64,000 nt of DNA. It comes from Hansfordia pulvinata (taxonomy: Eukaryota; Ascomycota; Sordariomycetes; Xylariales). Shown here one piece after another: positions 33,989-45,446 of this stretch. The stretch's first letter is position 1, and each line of letters starts with the position of its first letter. The DNA is taken from contig BJKQ01000012.1 of NCBI GenBank assembly GCA_006538405.1, forward strand, positions 1,337,001-1,401,000, read 5' to 3'. The notes under the pieces were generated by a model. It worked only from the letters and a program-made list of their open reading frames with translations, was not told where the DNA came from and made no database searches. The position numbers and the translations under genes are program-made.

Positions 33989-35967
33989 GCGGGTGCCGTC
34001 CAGCCTGCCGCGGCCCGAGAATCCGAAGCGAGAGATCGGCCCGGTCTGAACAACAACGAGATTGGGCCACCCCCTCGGACCGAGTCTCGACGCACAAGTT
34101 GCTGCCGGGGCCGAGCGAGTCGACCACGCGTAGTCTTCTTGAGTGGTTATTCAGAAGGAGACCGACGACTCGTAGCGCAAGCGTCTCGTTCGCCCACAGT
34201 CGGCGGCCCCCACACCCGGGCCATCCTCCCCCGAACGCCTGTCTATGATGAGTCCTCGTACTCGGGTGTGCCTGACAGGCGCGAGTTGGATCGACAACGG
34301 GTCTCGTCTGGCAGATCTTGTCGGCCAGCAGCCGCCACGTCACGATGGAAGGAGGCTTTGACGGACGCACCGTCATTGGCAGGGTGCCCGCGTCGTGGCA
34401 ACAATCTCCGTCCATATTAGGTCCTCGCATTCGTCGCCAAAGAGAAGGAAGGAGGGGGGTTCCAACATCTCCCATCTTGATCCAAAAGGTGGGGGAGGGG
34501 AGGCAAGGCAGACCAACAAAACTCCCACCTTACCTACGTACGAGTACTCGCGCTGTTGTGCCTCGTCATTATGGGAATCCGGCTCTCGCTTACAAGCCCG
34601 CCGGCCTAACTAGCCCTCCACCAGGCTAGTCATCGGCCGAACCTGTGGCTTTAGAGAGCCAAAAAGTGGAGGAGGAAGAGGCTTTGTCGTCGTCGTCGTC
34701 GTCGTCGTCGTCGACAATGGCGCTGGCGCGGGCGCAGTCATCCTCCGTCCCGCGCTTCCCCGCCTTCTTCCCTCCCTCTGGTGTCTGTCTGGTCGCTCGC
34801 CTGGCCCACGATGACGACTGACGGGATGACTGATGAATGACCGACTAAATGACTGACCGACTAACTGACTGACCGACCGACTGACGGATGAGCCCTCAGA
34901 GTCCGGCGGCAATTCGGAGACCGAGGGTTGCAGTGAACTTTGGTTGTCGTGGCTATAGTCCGGACAAGGATCTGTCCGCGTGCCTTTACTGCCGCCGCCA
35001 CCACCAAACCGACCGCCCTTTCTCGGCGAGGCAGACAGACACAGCAGCCAGACCCCCTCCCGCCTTGCCCCTGTTGCTCGACCGAGGAGAAGGAGGAAGA
35101 AAAAACCCCAACCCTCTCCGCAGTCGCGATGCGCCACCGCGTGGCATCACCCCCCAGCCAAGTTGGGCACGAGGCGAAGCCGCAGTGGCGTAGCGTGGTG
35201 AACCGAGCCGAGTCGGGGGGCGCTCGTGAGGCACGAGTAAGCGGAGCAGCCCTTTTTTTTTTTTTTTTTGGGATTCTTCATCTCTCAACTACCGAGAGCG
35301 TCGCGCGCCACCCCACGTGCGGGCTTCCAGTCGAGGCGCCCCTTCTCCCCGTCCCCGTGACAGATCGAGGCAGCGCCAAGGCTCTTTGCCAGGCATCTCG
35401 GGAAACCTTGTGTCACGCGCCGGAGAGGGTCTCGTTATTGCCCCCAACAATTCCAAATCTTCCTTCTTACCTGCGAGCACGCCCTGTACAGGTCAGACAC
35501 CAACTCTTCTTGATGTTCCGAGGAGACACGGCCGCTGCCAGCCCAGACAAGGACCTGGTCCTCGTGGAATCTGTACCGGCGACTTTTCGATCGAATCGGC
35601 CGAGCGGGACCCTTCAGGTGGCTCACTCGTATGTGCCATGGACTGAAACTGCCATGCGTTAGGTAACCATGCACGTATGCTGGGTGCCTCATCCGGCATC
35701 CCCAGGCCGGGAAAAGGTGAAGTCAAGCCGACCGCCCGCCCGTGGTAAAGCTGCCTTTTCCATATACCCGTAGCAATGCAGGTAAGGTAGGCAGGGCTGG
35801 GACCGGCCGGCCGGGGGGGGGATCCCTGCCGGGCGTGAGCGAGGGCCGCCCCGGGCTCGTGGGTGCGACACGCGGGACTTTGCATACTACAGCACCCGTG
35901 TGCCTCGAGTAAGTACTTACCTACCCCTTCTGGCCCAAGCCATCTTATCTGCCTGCAAGGGATGACA

Positions 35968-36018
35968 CCCCCCCCCCCCCCCCCCCCCCCCCGGGCTCCG
36001 GGCTCCGGGCTCCGGGCC
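35968..36018. repeat. C homopolymer followed by a GGGCTCC heptanucleotide repeat
   Basis: About 25 C, then three to four GGGCTCC units. The heptamer unit begins exactly where the C run ends. Confidence 0.9.
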
Positions 36019-36210
36019 CCCGGGTCGTGGCTGCTTGCGCAGGGCCTGGAAGTGCGTCGATGATATGATGAATCTCAGTGGCCTCCGAGGTCAGTGAGAC
36101 ATGCTTCCTCGTGTGGTATATCTTGACATGTGTGCTCGTACCCAGAGAGTGTGAGAGAGGGCAGCCCAGAAGCAGCGATTGGATGCAGGCTGCAGGAAAC
36201 ACAGGAGAGA

Positions 36211-36243
36211 GAAGAAGAAGAAGAAGAAGAAGAAGAAGAAGAA
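36211..36243. repeat. GAA trinucleotide repeat
   Basis: About eleven GAA units on the plus strand. Confidence 0.92.
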
Positions 36244-36389
36244 AGAAAAAACCCCGGCCCTCTTCGTTCACTACACCTATTCCGGCTCCGGCAGCAACAT
36301 ACTCGGACGCAGTGGGTATATACATTACCGTTTCATCCGACTTGCAGCAGGGTATGCACACACACTCGTATATGAAATCATGGATATCA

Positions 36390-36410
36390 ATATATATATA
36401 TATATATATA
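36390..36410. repeat. TA dinucleotide repeat
   Basis: About ten TA units in a local AT-rich island. Confidence 0.9.
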
Positions 36411-38019
36411 CATTTATATAATCTTCCTAGCTGGGGATACACGCGAGAGGGACGCTGAAAAGCCCTGGCCGCGTGTACGCGTAACCAGCCACAAACGCGG
36501 GCGGCGGCATAGATGGCGCTGTGTGTGGCACATCCCACCAATATCATAGAAGTATATATACCTCCCAAGAGAGATACGAGATACATGAGCTTATGATATC
36601 TGATCCACCCCCGGCCGGCAGCCATCAGTGTGTCTGCACATTCAATTTGATCATTCCCAGTCTCAGTGGTGCATACCACCAAACGTTAGATACACGCATC
36701 GTGTACATTAGGTACCTACATACCTCTGATACGTGTTTGTAGTCTTACTCCGAAAGGACGAAATCACCGCCTCACGGTGGGCAACAGTGGTCGGGCGGGT
36801 CTTGGGTGTGCGCCTGTTGGTTCACCACCGGGAATACATAACGCGAGTAGAACCCTACTTACCTATTCATGGATTTGCGAAAATGAGCCGAGGGCCCGAT
36901 TCTCATCATTATGGATGGAGCTCTCACGAGGTGAATACTCATATGTCCGTCTTCCCAGTGCACAACTTCAGCCCTGCCACCGACCGACGAAGCCGGGCCG
37001 TCGTGGCTCCAGACAACCCCCGCCTGCGGAAGTCCACTCAGGGGTGCACCAGAGTGCGCTCTCGAGACTGCTGCGGCGTGGATGTACACTACCTACTCAC
37101 ATAGCAAGTATACTTATATTGCATGCCACATATATTCATCCTGGGCATACTCGTACTCGGCTACATGCTGGTGCCTCAAGGCTGACTGGCCAGGGAAAGG
37201 GGCGATTATCTTATCTGCACCGATCTCATTCACGGTCCGTCCGTCCGGATCGGGGGCCTGGAGGCCTGCGGACGGCGCCGGCCGAAAGCCAGTCGCTGCG
37301 TCTCGTGCTCCCCCCTCCCTCAAAGCGCCGGCTGGCTACGAGGGCCCCAGCCTTGATTCGACGCTCGCCCGGCTTGCGGGTCCTCCGTCCCCCATCTGGC
37401 AGAACACCTACTCCGTACTCGCAGGAATCCCATGTACACGCGTCTCCACGGGTCTGTGCCATTTCCCCCTCCTATTTTCAGGTCGGCCGCGCGAGTGAAA
37501 GGGGGGGGTGGGGGGGGGGGGCAAAGACAAAGGCAGGGAGCCGCAGCCGGAACCGGCTCTTCCTTGCGACGACGACGACGACGACGACCTCTGAGGCTGA
37601 CTGCCGTGTGTCCCAACCAGAGAGAGACAGAGACAGAGACAGAAACAAGAGGGTCGGGTACCGGCGAAAAGCGGAGACTCGTCGCCCGCTGCTCATCTCC
37701 GCGCCCGCCGGCTCGCACAAACGCGGCATCTCGCTTGGCCGGGGTGCTGGTCGGGTGGATGGCGCAGGCTTCGCTCGCCTGGTCGGCCAAGCGGAAGCGC
37801 AGGACAGAACGCCCACAAGGCTGTGCCAGCCGTGCTCGTTTGATGGGAAACCCCTGCCTTTGATAGAAACGAAATGCGCCCCCTCCCGCTTCCCGTGATC
37901 AAATGCCCGTGAACGTGAACCCTGCGCACCCATGGGGCAACGGCCCCGCCCAAAAGGCGCATCTATACGAAATCATGACCGCGGATCGTCTCCCCTCCCC
38001 CACCACCACCCTTCTTTAT

Positions 38020-39331
38020 TCACAAGCTGCCGTTGCGACCGGGGGGCATCCGGAGCCCGAGACCAGGGCCGTTGCTGGCGGTGCGGTGCGGGGCCGCCTC
38101 GTCGACGCGGCTGCGCGCCAGCGAAAAGGCCGGGACCACCCACTCTCTACAGCTACACTGCATGCCCTGCCAGGCGAAGCGGCCCACGTTGGCGCCGCAC
38201 TTTGCGTTGGGGCAGTTGAGCCGCCCGTCGAGCGCGCCGCCCTCGAGCGCCGGCCGCATCCACGACAGCGTCTCCACGAAGATGTGCGCGCAGCTGCTGC
38301 CGGGCTCAGGGCCGCCGTCGCCGCCGCCGCCGCCGCCGCCCACGGGTGCGTGCGGCACCCGGAACCTGGGCGTGACTAGCGCGCGCCGGCACTTTTTGCA
38401 CTTGACCTCCCCGCCGGTGCCCCGGCCCTCCACCTCCGCCTCGCCCGCCGGCTTGTTGTCGCCCGCGCCGCCGCCGTCGAGCTCGTCCACGAACCGGATC
38501 TCCCCGGCGTCCGGGGCCATGTACGCGTCGCGGGCCTCCTGCAGCATGCGGTCGTAGAGCCACTTCTGGTAGACCGGGTGGTCCTCCACGCCTCCCCCCT
38601 CCTCCGCGGAGGCGGGGCAGCCCATCTCCCACCACAGCTCCAGCTGGCGCATGAAGCCCGTGTTGGGCTCGGCGACGGAGCGCGCCTTCTGCACCGAGTT
38701 CAGGGCGGCGCAGACGACGTCGCGGGCGCCGGCGCGGCGCTGCGCCGGCGTCGACGAGGCCGAGGGCCGCCCGCCGCCGCCGCCGCCATCGTACCGGTGC
38801 GGGTACTTCCATATCAGGTACGCGATGACGCACGTGACGGAGCGCGAGCGGCCCATGGCGCAGTGGACGTAGACGGCGCCTGGGGAGGAGCTGGGCTCGG
38901 CGCTGTCGTCGTTGTCGGGCGCTGCGGCGCTCCCGGCCTCGGCGGCCCTGCCGTGCTTGCCGTGCAGGCCCTCGTCTATGAAGCGCACGGCGGCGGGCAG
39001 GTGGCCCAGTAGGTCCGACTCGGGGACATCGTCGACGTCGATGCTGTGGTGGTGAAAGGGCGCGGCGTCCTGGTCCAGCTCCCGGTCGTCGCAGTCCTGG
39101 AGCGAGAACTTGATGACGGACAGGACGTGGGTGACGCCGTGCTCGCGCAGCTGCTGCCTCTGGCTGTGGGTGTTGAGGACCCAGGCGCTGGAAGAGAGAG
39201 GCGCGGCAGGGCAGGTGGCCCGGGGGGCACCGGTCAGCAAGCAGGGCCCGACGAGCAAAGAAGGGATCGGGGGTCGCTGCTTACCCGCCGACGTAGAGGT
39301 TGTCGGGGCCGGGAACCCGTGACATGGACAT
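38020..39331 (-). CDS. yvh1: Dual-specificity phosphatase Yvh1/DUSP12 family
   Basis: Exons 39331-39285 and 39187-38020, 404 residues. The intron has a GTAAGC donor and TTCCAG acceptor and joins NLYVGG to AWVLNTHSQ, the standard start of the phosphatase domain (VPGPDNLYVGG). The catalytic loop is VHCAMGRSRS (Cys about 125, Arg about 131); the general acid is probably an Asp in DVDDVPESDLL (about 66-76). C-terminal to it, the zinc-binding domain is complete: VKCKKCRRALVTPRFRVPH, SSCAHIFVETLSWM, then LNCPNAKCGANVGRFAWQGMQCSCREWVVPAFSLARSRVDE. Yvh1 releases Mrt4 from pre-60S ribosomes, a role that depends on the zinc domain. Low-complexity inserts (poly-Gly, Ala/Ser-rich) interrupt both domains. 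An ATG two codons downstream is an alternative start. No frameshift is needed. Confidence 0.92.
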
Positions 39332-41495
39332 GATTCTTGTCTTCCTGGTGCGGTTGCGGCCCAATCCGGCTCTTCCAATAATATCAGCCCTGACTGGGGA
39401 GGGAGCCGTCGTGAAAGCTGATCGCGTCGAGGGGCACAGAGGAAAAGACGGGAGAAAACCGACCTTGCCCATTGGTGGGGTCTTGATGCCGAGGCACTCG
39501 TACCTACTCGTGTATACCGGCCGCGGGGCAGAGAGGCGCACGCTCTGCGGTACTCGACCGCCCTGCAATGGTGGCTCGGTACTTTGCCAGCTTACACAGC
39601 GCCCGCGCTGGTGGTGTAGGGCCAGTACCGCTTTTGAGCCCCGCGGAGGCTTCTGCCGTGCAAGCGAACAGCCCCCAACGCGCCCTCGGCAGCCCTGTAG
39701 GGCATCAACGGTCCGCCGCAGGCCCGGATTCGCAGAGACTCCGCGGCCGATAGGTACACGGCCAGGTTGACGCGCAGGCGTTCGCCAGGGCGTCCTGCTG
39801 GGCATCCGGCCGGGCTTTCTGGGCGGCAGCCATCATCCACGTCCGCCACCATCCGTCATGGTCACCACCTCATCTCAGCAGCGCATTGCTTCAACGGCTC
39901 AGTCGAAGGCGCCAGCATATCGTAAAGCAACGCGCGCTGCTTACCAGTACTCGTTATCCCTCCGGGTGCCCCCCCCCCCCCCTCCCCTCCCAAACACCAA
40001 TGGCCCCACCTCGAACACCACTCAGTCAGCCCTCTTCTCCTTCTTCAGAGACGAGTCCTGCCCGTAGGGCGCCTGGCCGTAGGGCTGATCAACCCGCCCG
40101 TCCAATGCCCTCTCTTCCGTGTTCCCACCCGGCCTCTGCTTTCCTCGCTCCCGCTCCCTCTACCCTCTGCAGCGTTGCACCGCAGCGTAGCGTCCGTGCC
40201 ACGCCACTGGTGTGTGCGTGTGCGCGTGTGTGCGTGTGTGTCATGCCGGCCGTCGTCTGCCTGCGCAATCCCTGCTCAGCTTGCGTCCCCCTCCCTCTCT
40301 CATCAGCCTGGCTGGTATCGGCCCCGGTACAGGAATTCGGACAGTCCCGCCCTCGTCTCTTCACATCTCTCCCCGGTCTCGCCTCCCGGTTGCGTCCTGC
40401 AATTCGATAAATCTGTGCGCAAATCGGAGTATGCCACACGTTCCGCGCCATGGGGAGGGATCCCGTGAAGATCTCCTCCGTTGGGCATGTCACTACTCAT
40501 CTTCACAGTGCCGGGCATCAGGCGGTCACGTAGACACATGGAAAAGTAGATTGCTTGTTCACTTCATTTATTTCTCTTTGTCGCACTCGGCTCCAGTGCC
40601 AGAGTCATTAATGAAATTCGCCGGTCTCCTGGCGAGCTCCTCGTACTCGCCCTTCTCTCGTTGCAGGCACAAGTCCGTGATCCGTCATGAGATCGCTGCA
40701 CTCGAGCGCGCAGATGCGCAGATGCAGAAGCCTCTCACTAGAGCCCGTCGTGCCATGTGCAAATCCAGTAAAATTAATCGTCATTGGCGCTGTGTGGAGG
40801 GCCAATTACTCGTATGCATCAAATCCACCGTATGCGCCCGCTAGTTCGTAAACCCTCGCTGATCCCCGTCCCAAAAATTCAATCAAAATGCGTCCTTGCA
40901 GTCGTGAGCCGTCCTGCTGCCTCTTTCTTTTTTCGGTGTGCCCTCCGTTTGCGCCGTGATGATGAAAAGTCTTTGTTCGTAAAGGGTTAAAGAGAAAAAA
41001 GCCAGGATGGCGAGAAGAAATAATGCTGGACGAGATGCATGTGCGCCCGCGCATGCGTGTGCTGGACGGCGCGGGATCGTGGCGACAGCTCGGTCCCTGA
41101 CCAATTATACGTGCATTTCAGCGTGCACCAGAATGGGTCGCTCCGAGGGTGACGATGCTGATGATGGGGATACCTGTCCAGGTGCATGTGGGCAGACGGA
41201 CAAGGGCTGACGGAATTTGGGTCGGCCGGTCGGGTTGCCCCGTGGTCCCGTCGCCCTAGCCATGTCCGAATGGCCCGACGGCTCCATGGGTATTGGTGCC
41301 TTGGGGCCAACTAGCTGAATCGGACCTCTCGAGGGAGTTAATCCAGTCCCCTCCCGCGTGTGGTGTGTGTGTGTGGGTGTGTGTGTGTGTGCGTGCGTGC
41401 CCGTGCTTCCCCCGACCGACATCGCAGCGCCGAGAGCTGGTCGGCCCAGTAAGCCCCAGACGTCGACGCATCCTGCACAAGATAGCCTGGGCGTC
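39332..41495. other. Intergenic region between Yvh1 and the zinc-finger gene
   Basis: About 2.2 kb: the promoter of Yvh1 on the left and the 3' flank of the zinc-finger gene on the right. It contains a C run at about 39969-39982, short GT-rich tracts near 40203-40240 and 41360-41402, and a few ACTCGTA motifs. I see no gene. Confidence 0.55.
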
Positions 41496-43401
41496 TCAGC
41501 GACGGGGCTGCGGGGGTGGTTCGTCCATCATGCAGGCATTCTCCAGCATGTTCGTCCATTTCCCGCTGGTGCCGGCGTGGCTGTGCTTGAGGTGTTGGCG
41601 GAAGTGATCAGCCCGGTAGAACTTCTTGCCAGAGTTGCATTCGCGAAACTTGTGAACGTCTTGCAGGTGGCGTAGGCGATCCTCCAGGTCCTGCTCCGTC
41701 GCATGGCACGCCTGGCCGCTCCGCCCGCTTCGTTGAAACTCTTCTCCGCAGTACCCGCAGCTGTCAGCCTCACCGGGCCTGTTGGTGCTCTCGTGGAAAG
41801 CCCTGGTGTAGTTGGAAAGCAGCAGTGCCGAGCACGACCAGCTGTGGCTGCGAACGTGCAAGCTGTTCTGGTGACGCTCCGCCTCGTTCTTGTTCTTGAA
41901 CCGGTTGTTGCAGTACACGCACTCGTACTGCTTCTCGGCCTCATGCGCCCTGGGAAAGACATGTTAGCGTTGGCTGGACTAGGTGTCAGGGCAGAACTTA
42001 CCGAAGCTCGTCCTCAGTCTCAAACTTCTTCGGCTTCTTGGGGCAGCACTCGCACATGTAGTAGCCGCCTTGAAGCTTGGAAGATATGCTGTTGGACTGA
42101 ACGGGCTCGGAAACCTTGCGAGGAGATGCGAGCGGGCGCGCTTCGCCGCTGGTGTGGCGCTGGTGTGGGGGCATCCGAGCTGAGGGCATTCTTGGAGAGT
42201 CGCGCATAGACATGTTGCTGGTAAAGGGAGAGTGGCACAGGTCGATGGGTGAGGGGCCACCTGCCGATCCACGCGTAGGGGAGAAGCGGTTGTAGCTCGA
42301 GGTCGAGGTCGCTGGGGTGTAAACAGCGCTCCGGGGGCCGAGATTGCGGAAGATCCTGCGGATGATAGAGATGGCGAGCAGCCCTGAGCCGGGACACTCA
42401 GGCGAGGGGTGGGAGAGGCACGAGAGTGAAGCTCCCGGCGGCGGACGTGATCTGCAGACCCAGGGAGGCACAGAGCGTCGTCCCCGGGAGGAGACAGAGC
42501 TCGTCTCTTGGTACCAGCCGCCTGGTAGTCGGATCGCCGCATGGCATCGTCGATGCGAAGTCTTCTCATGCCGGAAGTCTCTTCCGTCGTGGACAACTCG
42601 CTCTCAGAGGCGCGGGGCGAGCTCTGGTTGGACATGGTGGCATCGTCGGCGATGGATCCACTGTTGTTCCTCTTGTAGCGGTTCAGGCGCATGCGGTCCA
42701 TTTCCGCGAGTTCCGGGGAGCGCTGCTCGGACTGGAAGGGCAAGATGCGGGGAGACGCCGACGTACGCGGGTGAAAGCCTCGGCGTACCGGCTGTTGGGC
42801 GAGTTGCCTAGTGAGCTGTTCTCCCTGAATGGCACCACCATCGGAGGCGGGCCACTGGTGGTCGGCGAGTCGAACTTGGACCGAGGGTCGAGCCTTTGTT
42901 TCTGATCCTGCGAACAGTCCAGCGCTAAGCTACCGTTGGAAGGCTTAAGCCCTTCGCCATGGCCGATGCTGTTGAGCATGTCGTTGAAGGAGGGCAGCGA
43001 ACGCTGGGAGCTGGACGCTGCGGAGTTGTAGCTGTGGTAACCCTCGTCCGGGACAACGCGCGGGTGTGCCTTTTGGGCTTCCCACCTGTTCGTGGGCATA
43101 GCGTGGCTGTCGCGGCTCCAGGAGCTGTTGGGTCCCATGGAAGGCGGGTGGCCGATCGGGACGTGTCTGGGAGGGGGCAGCGGCGGGGGAGCTCTGCAGT
43201 CCTCAGGCAGCGGACGGCCACTGGAGATAGGCATGGGGATTGATGAAGCCGAAGGGGAAAAGGCGACCCCCGAGTCGAAGCGGTGGGAGGCACGGCCCAT
43301 ACGAGGACCATATATACTCGAGGCGTCGGGCTGCCCCGGCCTCGGTGGGTGTCTAGGGATTTCCATCATTTGGGTGGGAATCTGCTGCTGCCACGAAGGC
43401 A
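41496..43401 (-). CDS. C2H2 zinc-finger transcription factor, 5' end unresolved, two one-base frameshifts
   Basis: Last exon 41949-41496; the previous exon runs from 43401 to 42002. The intron (41950-42001) has a GTAAGT donor, GCTAAC branch site and CAG acceptor. The C-terminal part is a cluster of Cys/His fingers conserved among filamentous fungi: YMCECCPKKPKKFETEDELR joined to AHEAEKQYECVYC, then FKNKNEAERHQNSLH, CGYCGEEF, HLQDVHKFRECNSGKKF and RADHFRQHLKHSHAG, ending MLENACMMDEPPPQPRR. The N-terminal two thirds are Pro/Ser-rich and probably disordered. The protein is a likely nuclear DNA-binding regulator with unknown targets. The frame changes twice, at the G4 run 42749-42752 and the G5 run 42333-42337 (plus strand); one extra base at each gives a continuous protein of about 618 residues. 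A CCCAG acceptor at 43402 implies an upstream exon that I could not place. Confidence 0.8.
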
Positions 43402-44100
43402 CTGGGAGACAGGAGAAGGTTGAGAAGAAGGACGCTGCGCCGTGTGATAGGTCAATGACAAGTGGCGAGCGATGTGTCGGCTATCCCGTGAGTATGGTAG
43501 AAGGGCCGTGAGTGGTGCAACATGAACGGTGGCCCGGGGCGTGCGGACGAGCACTATAGACCGCGGGACTGCTGTGTCGTCGGGGCTGCCGTGGCGCCGT
43601 GAGGCTTCACGGGGCAGGGCACGGGGCGGGACGCGAGCCGGAGGCTGTGTGATGCAAGAGTGCTTGGCGGAGATGGCGTGGAGATGTTGTTGGGACTCGA
43701 GGGAGGCAGCCGTATGCACAGTTACGTGATCGTGAAGCCGAGGTTGGTGGAAGAAAAAAATATCGAGAGGCCACCCCGGAGCAAGCGAGGGGGAAGGCGC
43801 AGATATGTAAGTGAATCCGAGCAGGAGCAGGAAGTGGTACAGCTGCTGGTGCTGGTGCTGGTGCTGCCATGCAGTAGCAGAAGGGCAGTAGTAGTGGCGT
43901 CCTATGTAGCAGTGGTAGCCAGTAGAGATGAGGTAGCGGCGGCACGATCATCCAGTACAATGCTGCGGGCAGGTACGAAAGAGTCTCCTCCCATGACCTG
44001 AAAGAAGAGGGGGCTGAGGGTCAGGCTACATGTGCTGTGGCCTTTGACAAGGCATGATATATGTAGATCTACACTTGGGATGTATATTGAAGTACTCGGC
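43402..44100 (-). promoter_or_regulatory. 5' region of the zinc-finger gene, probably with a leader intron
   Basis: The first clear coding codons follow a CTGTCTCCCAG acceptor, so an intron must end at 43402; its donor and the first exon are not obvious. A second acceptor-like sequence (CTTCTTTCAG on the minus strand) lies near 44000, so a spliced 5' leader is plausible. A degenerate CAG/CTG-rich stretch lies near 43840-43865. Confidence 0.4.
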
Positions 44101-45424
44101 GGTAGCTTGGCAGCATCCATGGCCCCTTGGTGCTGGACGCCTCGGATGCGCACGTACAGGATTCGCACGCTGAACGGACGACAGTGCCCACGTACCGCCG
44201 CCGGAGCAGGGTGTACGACTATCGTGGATGCGAGTACGACTGGGGTACAGCCCCGGTTCAGCCCAGCCTGGAGCCCGAGGCATGGGTTCTCGCGCCAGCG
44301 GGCGATACTCGTACTGGCGGCAAGTACCTCCCACTCGTACCTGGTCTGGTACACCTAGGCCAGGCACCTTGGCGGCCAGCCCCGGCCGCCGAACAGGCAC
44401 CTCCAGGCCGGGGATGCGCAGAGCCCCGTGTGGTGGTGGCCTCGACGGCTACCTGGTCCGGGGGCCATTTAGGGCCGAGGGCTCTGCCTGGAGCGCCCGC
44501 GAGGGAAGAGCTCAAGGATCCCGGTCGGCGACAGTGGGCGGTACCTGGGTCCACCAGGCGCCTGGCAAGGAAGGATGTGTACATGGGCCCTTGGCGCTGG
44601 GCCTTGACGGGAGTCCGAACTGGTCAAGAGCGAGGTGGCCCTGTCGTCCGTCCCGTTGTCCCACGGCCGCCCATCAGTCAGATCTCCCCTAGCGCCCTCC
44701 CTGGCCCCCGGCGGGGCTGGCGGGGCGTCGCCTTCTCGCGTCGACACGCCCCCGGGTGCAGGGGCCCGGGGGAGGGGGGTGCTGCCGGCCCTAGGGTGGG
44801 CACGCCTGGGGTGTCAGCCTTCCGGGGGGTGTCAGCTTGCCGGGGGGGTGGCAGGCCAAAGCGACTTGAGGTACAGGGCGTGAGTTCGAGGGCCATCGTG
44901 GGGCTCTTCGGCAGTAGGGAGACCGGGGGTGGCACTGGACCCCACTGCAGCTCAGAATCCAGTGGTCGACCACTGCGCACATAGCGCGGCCAATGAGCAC
45001 CACTCTGGGGTGCCAGGCAGAGGCACGTACCTTAGCTGGGTAGATGGGCAGGTACCGTAGGTACTGCATCAGTACTCCGTCCATCACTCATTAACCGAGC
45101 GCCATCTCGTGCTGGTAGGTACCTGGCTGATCTGGGGCTTCCGGGGTGCACGCAGGGCGGTCGGGAGTGGCGATAGATGCGTGGACAGGTGGATGTCTCG
45201 CTTCTCCCGAGCGCGCACGCCTAGGCGGGATTCTACGATACGTCTTCCATTCTTCGCCTCGCCCCCTTTCCACGACTCCTGGCGAGCCCACGACGCAGCC
45301 CTCGATCAATACCGTACACTACCACCGGGTCTGACATTCCCCCTACCCACACCTCAAGCGCACGACCTTGTGCCTGGCTAAAAGTAGGCATCCAATGTAC
45401 GAGTAGATGGATATAGGTAAGTAA

Positions 45425-45446
45425 GGTAGGTAGGCATCTACCTACC
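45425..45446. repeat. Perfect inverted repeat of the GGTAGGTAG type
   Basis: Nine-base arms (GGTAGGTAG and CTACCTACC) around a four-base GCAT loop. One of several places where TACCTAC/GTAGGTA words form palindromes. Confidence 0.85.

Larger units (their letters stand above)
25192..38019. other. 12.8-kb gene desert rich in simple repeats
   Basis: No recognisable gene. The left part (25.2-27.4 kb) is fairly complex sequence with a long open frame at 25741-26781 that has no family resemblance. From about 27.4 kb on, microsatellites of mono-, di-, tri-, penta-, hexa- and heptanucleotide type follow one another every few hundred bases, separated by short GC-rich unique sequence. ACTCGTA/TACGAGT motifs recur throughout. 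I saw no rRNA or tRNA gene; a T-arm-like hairpin near 29447-29465 lacks a matching acceptor stem. Confidence 0.6.

Noticed and set aside
36777..37898. Open frame of 373 codons on the plus strand
   Set aside because: Crosses a G run and a GAC microsatellite; no homology recognised.
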